DNA of 64,000 nucleotides, taken from assembly GCA_947632595.1 (NCBI GenBank), contig CANRPY010000003.1, forward strand, positions 23,031 through 87,030. Reading direction: 5' to 3'. Each line of letters starts with the position of its first letter. The stretch's first letter is position 1. Below are positions 34,517-44,200 of this stretch, piece after piece. The notes below the pieces were generated by a model. It saw only the letters and a program-made list of their open reading frames with translations. It was not told the DNA's origin and did not search any database. Made by a program: the position numbers and the translations under genes. This stretch comes from an uncultured Bacilli bacterium. GTDB lineage: Bacteria > Bacillota_I > Bacilli_A > RF39 > UBA660.

Positions 34517-36295
34517 ATGTATCATGCTTTATATCGTAAATATCGTCCTTCTGATTTTGATTCTGTTGTTGGACAGGACGCTATTATTAAAACATTAAAA
34601 AATTCTATTAAAAATCATAATTTTTCACATGCCTATATGTTTTTTGGTCCACGTGGAACTGGTAAAACAACGGTTTCTAAAATTTTTGCAAGAAACGTGA
34701 ATTGCTTGTCTCCTGTTGATGGAATTGCGTGTCAAAAATGTGAAGCTTGTCAAGTTTCTTTTTCACATGATTGTATTGATATTATTGAGATTGATGCTGC
34801 TTCTAATAATGGTGTTAATGAGATTCGGGAATTAAGAAATAATGTTAATTTGGTTCCTAGTTCCTTACATTATAAGGTTTATATTGTTGATGAAGTTCAT
34901 ATGCTTTCGGATGCTGCATTTAATGCCTTACTTAAGACTTTAGAGGAACCACCTGAACATATTATCTTTATTCTTGCTACTACAGATCCTCAAAAGGTAC
35001 CTGAAACGATTATTTCCCGTTGTCAATGTTTCTCTTTTAAAAGAATTTCTAATGAAATGATTCGAAAAAGATTAGAATATGTTTGTAAAGAAGAAAAAAT
35101 TAAAATTGAAGATTCTGTTTTAGATCGTATTGCAGTTATGTCCGATGGTGGATTACGAGATGCTTTGGGTTTACTTGATAAAATGGTTTCGTATACAAAC
35201 GATAAAATTACTTTAGAAGATTTCAATGAAGTGAATGGTATTTTATCAGATGATGATTTATATCAATTTATTTCCCATGTTATAAATGGTTATATTCAAG
35301 AGGTTTTATCTGATATTTCTAATTTTAATAACAGTGGAAAAAATCTTATTCAAATTATGATTCAGTTAGCTGATTTTGTTCGTAATATGATTGTGGACTC
35401 TTATTTGTCTCATAAAGAATGTTCTTTTGATCTTGATTTTCTTCAAGAATTTGAAAATCAATTAAATGATAAAATGTTTGATATTAAAAAGAGTAGCAAT
35501 ACCAAAGTTTTTATTGAGATGTTTTTATTAAAGTTTATTAATGATATTATTTTGCATCATTCTGTTCATAATGTGGTTGTGGAAAAAAACAATTCATTAG
35601 ATGTTCCAGTTAAAACTTCTAGTGTCGTTCCTAAAGATACTCTATCACAAAAAGAATCTATTGAAAGTAAAAGTGATTTAAACAATAACGACTTTTCTGA
35701 TAAAAGTGATGATGTCGTTAGTGAAAGTGGTTTAAACAATAACGACTTTTCTGAAAAAAATGAAGATGTTGTTAGTGAAAGCAATTTAAACAATAACGAC
35801 TTTTCTAATTTTGTTCCAAAAGTTTTGAATTTATCTGAAATTATGGATGTTCGTATTAATAATACTATGGCGACTGCAGATAAGAATTTATTGAAGTTAG
35901 AACTTAATAATTTTGATTTACTTAGAGATTATTCTTTTGATCAAGAAATAGGGTATTTGGTCAATTCTATCCTTGATTCTAAGATAAGAGCTGTTGGTCC
36001 TGATTATCTAATTATTTCTTATGATAGTGATGCCAGTGTTGAACAAAATCTTGCTCAATTATTTAAACTTAATGAGGTATATTCTTCTATTACAAATTCT
36101 AATAAGAAACTTGCAATCGTTTCTGATGATAAATGGGATCAAATTAGGAATGAATATATTGAAAATTTAAAAAATAAAGTAAAATATGAACTGAAGGAAG
36201 AACCTGAAGTTATCTTGGAAGAAATTAAGAATGATGATATAATATCTAGTAGTGCGATATCTTTATTTGGTAAAGATATTGTAGAAATTGAGTAA
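34517..36295 (+). CDS. dnaX: DNA polymerase III subunits gamma/tau
   Basis: Clamp-loader ATPase and replisome organiser. The N-terminus MYHALYRKYRPSDFDSVVGQ is typical. Walker A is GPRGTGKTT, zinc-binding Cys occur in CLSPVDGIACQKCEACQ, and EIDAASNNGVNEIRELR follows. Start 34517 is set by GGGAGG. 592 residues: the AAA+ and collar part (~1-355) is standard. Residues ~385-435 carry an 18-residue tandem repeat (LNNNDFS...VVSES). The last ~150 residues form a tau-like domain. First gene of the dnaX-ebfC-recR unit. Confidence 0.95.
   Translation: MYHALYRKYRPSDFDSVVGQDAIIKTLKNSIKNHNFSHAYMFFGPRGTGKTTVSKIFARNVNCLSPVDGIACQKCEACQVSFSHDCIDIIEIDAASNNGVNEIRELRNNVNLVPSSLHYKVYIVDEVHMLSDAAFNALLKTLEEPPEHIIFILATTDPQKVPETIISRCQCFSFKRISNEMIRKRLEYVCKEEKIKIEDSVLDRIAVMSDGGLRDALGLLDKMVSYTNDKITLEDFNEVNGILSDDDLYQFISHVINGYIQEVLSDISNFNNSGKNLIQIMIQLADFVRNMIVDSYLSHKECSFDLDFLQEFENQLNDKMFDIKKSSNTKVFIEMFLLKFINDIILHHSVHNVVVEKNNSLDVPVKTSSVVPKDTLSQKESIESKSDLNNNDFSDKSDDVVSESGLNNNDFSEKNEDVVSESNLNNNDFSNFVPKVLNLSEIMDVRINNTMATADKNLLKLELNNFDLLRDYSFDQEIGYLVNSILDSKIRAVGPDYLIISYDSDASVEQNLAQLFKLNEVYSSITNSNKKLAIVSDDKWDQIRNEYIENLKNKVKYELKEEPEVILEEIKNDDIISSSAISLFGKDIVEIE
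35677..35803 (+). repeat. 54-bp tandem repeat inside dnaX
   Basis: Two full 54-bp units and a partial third, starting at 35677, 35731 and 35785. Each begins TTTAAACAATAACGACTTTT. It encodes an 18-residue hydrophilic repeat (L388, L406, L424), so it keeps the frame. Confidence 0.95.
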
Positions 36296-36309
36296 AAGGA
36301 GAAATGTAT

Positions 36310-36606
36310 ATGAATATGCAAGCTATGTTAAAGCAAGCTCAAGCTTTACAAAAAGATATGATGAAAGTAAAAGAGGAGATTGACCAAACAGATTTTGTTG
36401 GAGAAAGTTCTCTTGTAAAAGTTACTATGAAAGGTACAAAAGAAGTTACTAAAGTTGAGATTCAAGCAGAAGATAGTATGGATAAAGATGATATCGAAAT
36501 GCTTCAAGATATGATTGTTGTGGCTATTAATGATGCTAATAAAAAAGTAGATAAAATGATGGAATCTAAAATGAGCAAATTTGGTAATATTCCAGGTCTA
36601 TTCTAA
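36310..36606 (+). CDS. ebfC: YbaB/EbfC family nucleoid-associated protein
   Basis: Small dimeric DNA-binding protein found between dnaX and recR in most bacteria. 98 residues: MNMQAMLKQAQALQKDM, then VKVTMKGTKEVTKVEI and EMLQDMIVVAINDA as in YaaK. Start 36310 is 8 nt from AAGGAG; the ATG at 36304 is an alternative. It ends 1 nt before recR. Confidence 0.93.
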   Translation: MNMQAMLKQAQALQKDMMKVKEEIDQTDFVGESSLVKVTMKGTKEVTKVEIQAEDSMDKDDIEMLQDMIVVAINDANKKVDKMMESKMSKFGNIPGLF

Positions 36607-36607
36607 G

Positions 36608-37204
36608 ATGTATCCTGATAGTTTAAAAAATTTAATTGAATCTTTTAAATATTTACCAAGTGTTGGTGAAAAATCGGCAGAAAGATTTGCTTTTTCTGTT
36701 TTTGATTTAGATGATGAACAGGTTGAATTATTTAAACAAAGTTTAGATGATGTAAGAAAAAGAGTTCATCCTTGTAAAACTTGTAATGTTTTGACAGAAG
36801 AAGAGTATTGTTCTATTTGTTCTGATGAGAAAAGGGATTCTAGTGTTTTATGTGTTGTAGAAGATGTTAAAAGTGTTTTCTTATTTGAAAAACTTGGTAT
36901 GTTCCACGGTAAATATCATGTATTGAGTGGTTTGATTTCTCCTCTTGATGGTGTTAACCCTGAAGATATTGGTATTGATAAATTGCTTGATAGAATTCAT
37001 CAAGAAAAATTTGATGAGATTATCTTTGCTTTTCGTCCTAGTATTGAGGGAGAAACCACTGCTTTATACATTAAAAAAATCATTGATGATTTGCCAATTA
37101 AAATTACTAAGATTGCTAATGGGGTTCCTATTGGTGCTGATATGGAATATATTGATAGTTTAACTTTAGAAAGAGCATTAAGTGATCGAAAAGAAGTTTC
37201 ATAA
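36608..37204 (+). CDS. recR: Recombination protein RecR
   Basis: Works with RecF/RecO to load RecA. 198 residues: helix-hairpin-helix LIESFKYLPSVGEKSAERFAF, a C4 zinc finger with CKTCNVLTEEEYCSIC, and a Toprim domain (VLCVVEDVKSVFLFEK). It ends with the GADMEYIDSLTLERAL block. The start at 36608 matches the family; an upstream alternative lies within ebfC. Confidence 0.96.
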   Translation: MYPDSLKNLIESFKYLPSVGEKSAERFAFSVFDLDDEQVELFKQSLDDVRKRVHPCKTCNVLTEEEYCSICSDEKRDSSVLCVVEDVKSVFLFEKLGMFHGKYHVLSGLISPLDGVNPEDIGIDKLLDRIHQEKFDEIIFAFRPSIEGETTALYIKKIIDDLPIKITKIANGVPIGADMEYIDSLTLERALSDRKEVS

Positions 37205-37246
37205 AAATTGTTCTTATTCATATAGTTTAGTGAAAAGGATGATTCT

Positions 37247-37432
37247 ATGAAATTTATCTTTAAAATTATTAAGAGAGTAATTATTAGTTCCTTTTTGTTA
37301 TATCTTTTTAATTATTTTTTTGGAACTTATCATATTTTAATTCCTATTAATCTTTATACAGTATCTTTTGTTTCTTTCTTTGGTTGGATAGGATTGGTAG
37401 GTTTAATTTTATTTAAGTGTTTACTATTGTGA
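37247..37432 (+). CDS. bofA: Short BofA family membrane protein
   Basis: 61 residues, two hydrophobic helices (~8-25 and ~38-60). The C-terminal half HILIPINLYTVSFVSFFGWIG resembles the BofA signature (IPINL..T....G..G..G). In Bacillus, BofA is an 87-residue inhibitor of pro-sigma-K processing encoded just after recR, the same place. Here the N-terminal part is shorter by ~25 residues. AAAGGATG is the ribosome site. Its role without the rest of the sporulation machinery in view is uncertain. Confidence 0.7.
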   Translation: MKFIFKIIKRVIISSFLLYLFNYFFGTYHILIPINLYTVSFVSFFGWIGLVGLILFKCLLL

Positions 37433-37439
37433 GGGTTTT

Positions 37440-38273
37440 ATGGGTGAAATTTCTAGTATTCAATCTCGATTTATTCAGTATATTAATGGTATTATTCATA
37501 ACCATAGGGTTTCTCATGCATATTTAATTGAATTAAATAATTATGAGCAGGATCTTACGTTTGTTTATTCTTTTATTAAAATGATTTTATGTAATATTTC
37601 GTATGAAGAATTAGAGTCTTGTCAAAATCCTATTCTTACTTTGATTGATGATGGAAATTATCCTGATATTCGTGTTATTTCTTCGGATACTGGTGTTATT
37701 CAGAAGTCCTTTATAACGGATTTGCAAAAAGAATATAGTAATAAGTCTTTATTAAATGAGAAAAGGATTTATTTGATTCGTGAGGCTGAAAAATTAAATG
37801 GTTTTTCTGCTAATACGATTTTAAAATTTTTGGAGGAGCCTGAAGATGATATTATTGCTTTTCTTTTAACGGATAATCGTTATCATGTGTTAGATACCAT
37901 TTTATCGAGATGTCAGGTTTTATCTTTAAAAGAAGAAAAAGGTTCTTATCAAGTAGATGATTCGTTATTGGATATCTTAGATTGTATCTTAAATCCTAGA
38001 CAATTCTTTTTAAAATATCGTTCTTATATGGATGATATTTTCTTGGATAAAAATGTTATGAGAAATCAGTTACGAGAAGTTGAGAATGTTTTGATTGCTT
38101 ATTTAGAAGGAAATTTAATTGAAAAAGATGAGTTATCTTTCCTTTCTTCTAAAACAAGTGATGAAGTTATTCATATTTTGTCTGTTATTGAAGATGAAGT
38201 TCCTAAACTTGATTTTAATGTTAATTTTAAATTATGGGTAGATGCTTTATTTTCTAGATTGATTGGAGGTTAG
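37440..38273 (+). CDS. holB: DNA polymerase III delta' subunit
   Basis: Clamp-loader subunit. 277 residues: HNHRVSHAYLIELN at the N-terminus. EKRIYLIREAEKLNGFSANTILKFLEEPEDDIIAFLLT is the family's conserved centre, ending in LDTILSRCQVLSL. There is no Walker A, consistent with delta' being a non-hydrolysing subunit. In Bacillus, tmk, yaaQ and yaaR lie between bofA and holB; here none is present. Confidence 0.92.
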   Translation: MGEISSIQSRFIQYINGIIHNHRVSHAYLIELNNYEQDLTFVYSFIKMILCNISYEELESCQNPILTLIDDGNYPDIRVISSDTGVIQKSFITDLQKEYSNKSLLNEKRIYLIREAEKLNGFSANTILKFLEEPEDDIIAFLLTDNRYHVLDTILSRCQVLSLKEEKGSYQVDDSLLDILDCILNPRQFFLKYRSYMDDIFLDKNVMRNQLREVENVLIAYLEGNLIEKDELSFLSSKTSDEVIHILSVIEDEVPKLDFNVNFKLWVDALFSRLIGG

Positions 38274-38277
38274 TTTT

Positions 38278-39090
38278 GTGTTTGATGTTGTGGTTGTAAG
38301 TGTTCCTGATACCAAGAGTTATTATTTTTTATCTCCTAATGAACTTGAATTAAAAAAAGGTGATCAGGTATTATTTGAAAGTGATAATGGTCCTTTTGTT
38401 GGTACTGTTTGTAAGGAGGTTTATTCTGAAAAGAAGAGTAATCTTGTTTTGCCGTTAAAAAAAGTTATTCGTCATATAGGAGAAACGGATCAAAAAACGA
38501 TTACTAAGAATGCTAATCTTGCAAATAAGGCATTAGAGGATGCGAAGAAGTTTAGCAAATCTTTAAACCTAGAGATGAACTTTGTTGATTCTTATTTAAA
38601 TTTTGATGGTTCTCAAATGTTTTTATCTTTTTTATCCGATGATCGTGTAGATTTTCGTGATTTGGTTAAAAAACTTGCTCAAAAATACAAAATGCGTATT
38701 GAACTTCGTCAGATTGGAGTTCGTGATAAATCTAAGAAAATTGGTGGTTTAGGGCCTTGTGGATTATTTCTTTGCTGTAATTCTTTTTTAACAGATTTTA
38801 ATAGTGTTTCTATTAATATGGCTAAGAATCAAATGCTTGCTTTAAATCCATCTAAAATTAATGGTATTTGTGGACGTTTATTGTGTTGTTTGGGATATGA
38901 AAATGAAACGTATACGGAATCAAAAAAATCTTTACCTAAGGTTGGTTTTGTTATGGATACTCCTGAAGGTATGGGTAAAGTTGTTGATATTGATGTTTTT
39001 GGAAATACTTATTCGGTTGATTTAGGGGATAAGGGAATTATGAAGTTTCCTGGAGAAAAGAGAATTGAGAAAAATGGAAAGAATAGATGA
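38278..39090 (+). CDS. ricT: RicT / PSP1-domain protein (YaaT)
   Basis: In Bacillus RicT (YaaT) is part of the Y-complex with RicA and RicF that assists RNase Y in mRNA processing and influences phosphorelay signalling. The PSP1 domain is seen as VRDKSKKIGGLGPCGLFLCC, then GICGRLLCCLGYE. The Cys pairs bind Fe-S clusters in the family. 270 residues. GTG at 38278 is preferred because GGAGG is 9 nt upstream; a TTG at 38263 overlaps holB. Confidence 0.93.
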   Translation: MFDVVVVSVPDTKSYYFLSPNELELKKGDQVLFESDNGPFVGTVCKEVYSEKKSNLVLPLKKVIRHIGETDQKTITKNANLANKALEDAKKFSKSLNLEMNFVDSYLNFDGSQMFLSFLSDDRVDFRDLVKKLAQKYKMRIELRQIGVRDKSKKIGGLGPCGLFLCCNSFLTDFNSVSINMAKNQMLALNPSKINGICGRLLCCLGYENETYTESKKSLPKVGFVMDTPEGMGKVVDIDVFGNTYSVDLGDKGIMKFPGEKRIEKNGKNR

Positions 39091-39808
39091 TATATTAGGG
39101 TATTCTCATTTAAAGATTTATCAGAATTCTTCTTATTTTTCTTTTTCTTTAGATAGTATTATTCTGGCAAATTATTCTACTATTCGGTTACGAGATAAAA
39201 AAATTCTTGATTTTTGTACAGGGAATGGGGTTGTTCCGTTGATTTTGTCACGAAGATGTGATAAAAGTATTGAGGGCGTTGAAGTCCAAGAAAAATTATG
39301 TGATTTAGCAAGAAAGTCTGCTATTTATAATCATTTAGAGGATCGTATTCAGATTCATTGCATGGATGTTAAAGAGTTTGCTTCTAATCCTGTTCATTAT
39401 AATCAATATGATTTGGTTTTATGTAATCCTCCTTATTTTAAAAATCATGAGAAGAGTTCTAAGAATCTTTCTTATGAGAAGATGATTGCAAGACACGAAA
39501 TCCTTATTGATTTAGATGGTATTTGTGATTGTGCAAAAAAAGTTTTAAAAGAACATGGTACATTCTGCATGGTTCATAGAACGGATCGTTTATTGGATGT
39601 TTTATTTGCTTTTCGTAAGCATGATTTGGAGCCTAAAAGAATTAAATTTATTTATGAAACTTTAGAAAAAGAGTCTTTTTTGGTTCTTGTAGAGGGGCAG
39701 AGAATTGGAAATAGTGGTCTAAAAATTGATAAGCCTCTTATTTTGTATCAAGAAGATGGTTCTATGACAGATGAGTATGCAAAATTACAAGTGGAAGTGA
39801 TAAAATGA
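39074..39808 (+). CDS. trmN: tRNA1(Val) adenine-37 N6-methyltransferase-like protein (YabB/TrmN6)
   Basis: Class I SAM methyltransferase. The SAM motif is LDFCTGNGVVPLILS and the N6-adenine catalytic motif is CNPPYF. 244 residues. YabB-type proteins methylate A37 of tRNA-Val in characterised relatives; the substrate here is inferred. It overlaps ricT by 17 nt and rsmI by 4 (ATGA), so translation is coupled along this operon. Confidence 0.85.
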   Translation: MERIDDILGYSHLKIYQNSSYFSFSLDSIILANYSTIRLRDKKILDFCTGNGVVPLILSRRCDKSIEGVEVQEKLCDLARKSAIYNHLEDRIQIHCMDVKEFASNPVHYNQYDLVLCNPPYFKNHEKSSKNLSYEKMIARHEILIDLDGICDCAKKVLKEHGTFCMVHRTDRLLDVLFAFRKHDLEPKRIKFIYETLEKESFLVLVEGQRIGNSGLKIDKPLILYQEDGSMTDEYAKLQVEVIK

Positions 39809-40641
39809 TTCAAAAAAGTTATGATGGTTCTCCCTGTCTTTATTTAATTCCAACTCCTATTGGTAATTTAGAAGATATTACCATGAGAGCTCTTACTGTT
39901 TTAAAGATGGTGGATGAGGTTTTATGTGAGGATACTAGGGATACTGGGTTATTGCTTAGTCAATATGATCTTCATAAAAAATTAGTTAGTTGTCATGAGT
40001 TTAATGAAGAAAAAATGGTCGATTATGTTCTTACTCGTTTAAGAGAGGGACATACTTTAGGTCTTGTTACGGATCAAGGGACTCCTATCATTAGTGATCC
40101 TGGTTTTTTGATTTCTCGAGGAGTTATTGATGCTGGATATCCTGTCGTTAGTCTTCCTGGTGCTACTGCTTTTGTTCCTGCCCTTACTTCCTCTGGGATT
40201 TTACCTTCTCCTTTTTTGTTTTATGGATTTTTAAATGCAAAAAAGAGTAAGCAAATTCAAGAATTAAATCGTTTAAAAGATTATCCCTTTACGATTATTT
40301 TTTATGAAGCTGTTCACAGAATTCAAAGTACATTAGAAAATTTATTAGAGGTTTTTGGAGATCGTCAAATATCTGTTGCGAGAGAACTTTCTAAAGTACA
40401 CGAAGAATATATTCGTGGTAAAATAAGTACAGTTCTTTCTATGATTGATTGTTTAAAAGGGGAATTTGTTCTTGTTGTAGAAGGTGATCTTCAAAAAATT
40501 GATTATAGTAATTTAGATGTTGTAGAACATGTATCTATGTATTTAGAAGATATGAGTGAAATGGACGCGATTAAGAAAGTTGCAAAAGAACGTGGCGTTG
40601 CCAAATCCGTTATTTATCAAGAATATCATAATAGGAAGTGA
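39805..40641 (+). CDS. rsmI: 16S rRNA (cytidine-1402-2'-O)-methyltransferase RsmI
   Basis: TIM/tetrapyrrole-methylase-fold enzyme for 2'-O-methylation of C1402. Motifs: LIPTPIGNLEDITMRAL, CEDTRDTG, VTDQGTPIISDPG and FYEAVHRI. 278 residues, complete. The family order trmN (yabB)-rsmI is as in Bacillus but without the GIY-YIG gene yazA between them. Confidence 0.96.
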   Translation: MIQKSYDGSPCLYLIPTPIGNLEDITMRALTVLKMVDEVLCEDTRDTGLLLSQYDLHKKLVSCHEFNEEKMVDYVLTRLREGHTLGLVTDQGTPIISDPGFLISRGVIDAGYPVVSLPGATAFVPALTSSGILPSPFLFYGFLNAKKSKQIQELNRLKDYPFTIIFYEAVHRIQSTLENLLEVFGDRQISVARELSKVHEEYIRGKISTVLSMIDCLKGEFVLVVEGDLQKIDYSNLDVVEHVSMYLEDMSEMDAIKKVAKERGVAKSVIYQEYHNRK

Positions 40642-40645
40642 TTAT

Positions 40646-41215
40646 ATGAAACTTATTGTTGGTCTTGGAAATCCAGGGGCTGATTATGAAAAGACAAGAC
40701 ATAATGTTGGGTTTTCTTTTCTTGATTATTATTTGAATTCTAAGAATATTTTAGAAAAATGGTCTTCTAAGTTTGATGGCCTTTATTTGCAAACGATGAT
40801 AGCTGGAGAAAAAGTTTTATTTTTAAAACCACAAACTTTTATGAATCTATCAGGTGATGCGGTTCGTAAAATTATGGACTATTATTCTATTTCTATTTCT
40901 GATTTATTGGTTATTTCTGATGATTTAGACTTAAAACTTGGAAATTTTAAATTAAAAAGAGATGGTTCTTGTGGAGGACACAATGGACTACGAGATATTG
41001 AGAAGAAAATTGGTAGTTCTGAGTATAAAAGATTAAAGATTGGAATTTCTAAAGATTCTTCTTTTGATACTAAGGATTATGTTTTAGGTCGTTTTTCTAA
41101 AGAAGAAGAAAAGGTACTTCAAGAGTTATTTTCTTTCTTATGTGGAGTACTTGATGATTATTTATCTCTTCCTTTTTCTCAATTGATGAGTAAATATAAT
41201 CGTAAGAATCTATAG
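40646..41215 (+). CDS. pth: Peptidyl-tRNA hydrolase
   Basis: Releases tRNA from peptidyl-tRNA that has dropped off the ribosome. 189 residues with VGLGNPGADYEKTRHNVGF (catalytic His in RHN), FLKPQTFMNLSG and GGHNGLRDIEKKIGS. Start 40646 after AGGAAGTGA; the long upstream reading lies in rsmI. mfd follows 8 nt later, as in Bacillus. Confidence 0.97.
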   Translation: MKLIVGLGNPGADYEKTRHNVGFSFLDYYLNSKNILEKWSSKFDGLYLQTMIAGEKVLFLKPQTFMNLSGDAVRKIMDYYSISISDLLVISDDLDLKLGNFKLKRDGSCGGHNGLRDIEKKIGSSEYKRLKIGISKDSSFDTKDYVLGRFSKEEEKVLQELFSFLCGVLDDYLSLPFSQLMSKYNRKNL

Positions 41216-41223
41216 GTGATAAC

Positions 41224-44200
41224 ATGAATTTCTTTCAAGATTATATACAATTTGATTTCAAAAAAGACATGGGTCTCTATGGTATGACCGATGAATTTTT
41301 TTGTTTCTTATTAAAATCATATTTTCAACAGCACAAGAAGAATCTTTTAATTGTAGTGGATAGTTTATTTGAAGCAAACCAATTATATTCTAATTTATCA
41401 AATTATGAAGAAAATGTTTATTTGTTTCCTATGGATGACTTTTTAACAAGCGAAGCTTTGGCAATTTCTCCTGATTTAATGATTACTCGATTAGAGACGA
41501 TTCGTATGATTCTTAGTAGGGAGTCTTCTATTGTTATTACGAATTTAATGGGATATTTACGGTTTTTACCTAATAAAGAAACATATTTCAATCATATTTT
41601 ATCCTTAAAAGTAGGGGATGTTATTTCTCCTGAGAAGTTAGTAGAAAAACTTATTTCTATTGGTTATACTAGAGATACTATTGTTAATAAAACGGGAGAA
41701 GTTGGCGTTCGTGGATTTGTCATTGATGTTTTTCCTATTGATGAAGAGAATCCTGTTCGTATTGAGTTTTTTGATGATGAGATTGAATCTATTCGTTTTT
41801 TTGATGCGGATACACAAAAGTCTATTTCTAAGGTAGATTCTATTCAAATTTATCCTTATTTTGAATTTATTACTTCTAAAGAGGTTTTGCCAGAACATTT
41901 TAATAAACAAAAATATTTACCTTATTATGATTCTGTTCAAAATATTGGTCAGTATTTGGGAGATGTTATTACTTTTTTTAAAGATTATGAGCAGTTAGAG
42001 GTTTCTTATCGTGATATTTTAGAACAAATTCTTACTTATCGTGAGGATAAGGATTCTCAGTTTACTTCTCCTTATTTATTTTCTTTTCCAGATTTATCTG
42101 TTGATTTTCCCGTCTATTATTATTCTATGAATAATCTTTCTACAAAGCGTAGAATTACTTCTTCTTATTCTTTTCCTATTCATCCTGTTCCTATTTTTCA
42201 TGAAGATGTGGATCGTATTCAAGAATATCTTTCTTCTATGTTGAATCAGAATAAAACTATTATTCTTTGTGTTAAGAAATATCAATTTCGTACCTTATAC
42301 AAGTTTCTTAATTTTAAGACGTATGAGGCTACGTTTTCTACCATTCATTCCCAATCTATTAATTTAGTTGATTGTGATTTATCACAAGGTTTTTGTTATG
42401 AGGATGTTGTTGTTATTACGGCACATGAGTTATTTCATGTTTCTACTTCTAAAAAGAAATATCATACAAAATATAAATATACTTCTACTATTCATGATGT
42501 TAATAAACTAGCTATTGGAGATTATGTTGTTCATAATGTTCATGGAATTGGTGTTTATAATGGAATTAAGACTCTTACTTTAAATGATATTACAAAAGAT
42601 TATTTAGAAATTTTATATCAGGGTACGGATAAGATTTATATTCCTGTTGAGAAGATTGATTTAATTTCTAAATATTCTGGTAGAGAGGGTGTTGTTCCTA
42701 AGGTTAATAAACTTGGTGGTGTGGAATGGCAAAAGACAAAGAATCGTGTTAAGAGTCGTATTACGGATATGGCAGATCAATTGATTCGTCTCTATGCAGA
42801 AAGGGAGGTTCGAAAGGGTTTTGCTTTTTCTAAGGATTCTGAATTATCTTCTGAATTTCAAAAGGATTTTCCTTATGAATTAACGCCTGATCAGGTTCGT
42901 GCGATTTCTCAGATTAAAGAAGATATGGAGTCTAGTGTTCCTATGGATCGATTGCTTTGTGGAGATGTTGGTTTTGGAAAAACAGAGGTTGCTTTTGTTG
43001 CGGCTTTCAAAGCTATTTTAGATTCTAAACAAGTTTTATTTTTGTGTCCTACAACGATTCTATCGAATCAACATTATGAGAATGCTTTGGTTCGTTTTCA
43101 AAACTTTCCTGTTTCGATAGGATTACTGAATCGTTTTACGACTCCTAAGGAAGTTAATCGAATTCTTACGGGATTAAAAGAGGGAACGATTGATATGGTA
43201 ATTGGTACTCATCGTTTGTTAAGTGATGATATTCATTTAAAGGACCTTGGGTTATTAATTATTGATGAGGAACAGAGATTTGGTGTTGCCCATAAAGAAA
43301 AAATTAAACAATATAAGACAAATGTTGATGTTTTAACGCTAACTGCTACTCCTATTCCACGTACTTTACAAATGTCTTTGGTTGGAATTCGAAGTTTATC
43401 TCTTATTGAAACTCCTCCTGTTAATCGTTATCCTGTTCAAACTTATGTTGTGGAAGAAAATAAACAAATTTTAAAAGAAGCGATTTATAAAGAAATTTCT
43501 AGAAATGGGCAAGTCTATATTCTTTATAATCGTGTTCAATCTATTGATGAGTTTGCAGATCGTATTCGCCTTATTGCACCGGATGCGAAGGTTGCGATTG
43601 CTCATGGTCAAATGAATAAGAATCAGTTAGAAAATACGATTATGGATTTTATTCAACATGAGTTTGATATTTTGATTTGTACTACCATTATTGAGACTGG
43701 AATTGATATTCCTAATGTCAACACTTTAATTATTATGGATGCAGATCGATTTGGTCTTAGTCAGTTATATCAAATTCGTGGTCGTGTTGGTCGTAGTGAT
43801 AAGTTTGCGTATGCCTATTTAATGTATCAACCTTTTAAATCTTTAACAGAGACCGCTATTAAGAGACTAAATGTGATTAAAGAATTCACGGAGTTGGGTA
43901 GTGGATTTTCTATTGCGACTAGAGATTTATCGATTCGTGGTGCAGGAGATATCTTGGGTAGTGAACAAGCTGGATTTATTGATACTGTTGGAATTGATCT
44001 ATATTTAAAAATGTTAAATGACGAGGTTAGAAGAAGAAATCATGAAATTGTACCAGAAGAGGATACTATGGAGGATACGAAACCTTTTATTGATGTTACT
44101 ACTCATATTTCGGATCAATATGTTTCTGATGATGATTTAAAAGTAGAGATTCATAAAAAGATTAATTCTATTGATAGTTTAGAGTCTTTTGAAAAGGTAA

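Noticed and set aside
34645..34660. CACGTGG sequence resembling a fourth parS site in dnaX
   Set aside because: Only 12 of 16 matches and it encodes the Walker A region GPRGTGK of DnaX, so codon constraint explains it.
35677..35803. Regular repeats that might suggest a CRISPR array
   Set aside because: The repeats are contiguous, in frame inside dnaX, few in number and without unique spacers; no cas genes are present.
34517..36295. Programmed frameshift making a short gamma form of DnaX
   Set aside because: I found no convincing slippery heptamer followed by a stem-loop and early stop; the long form alone is supported.
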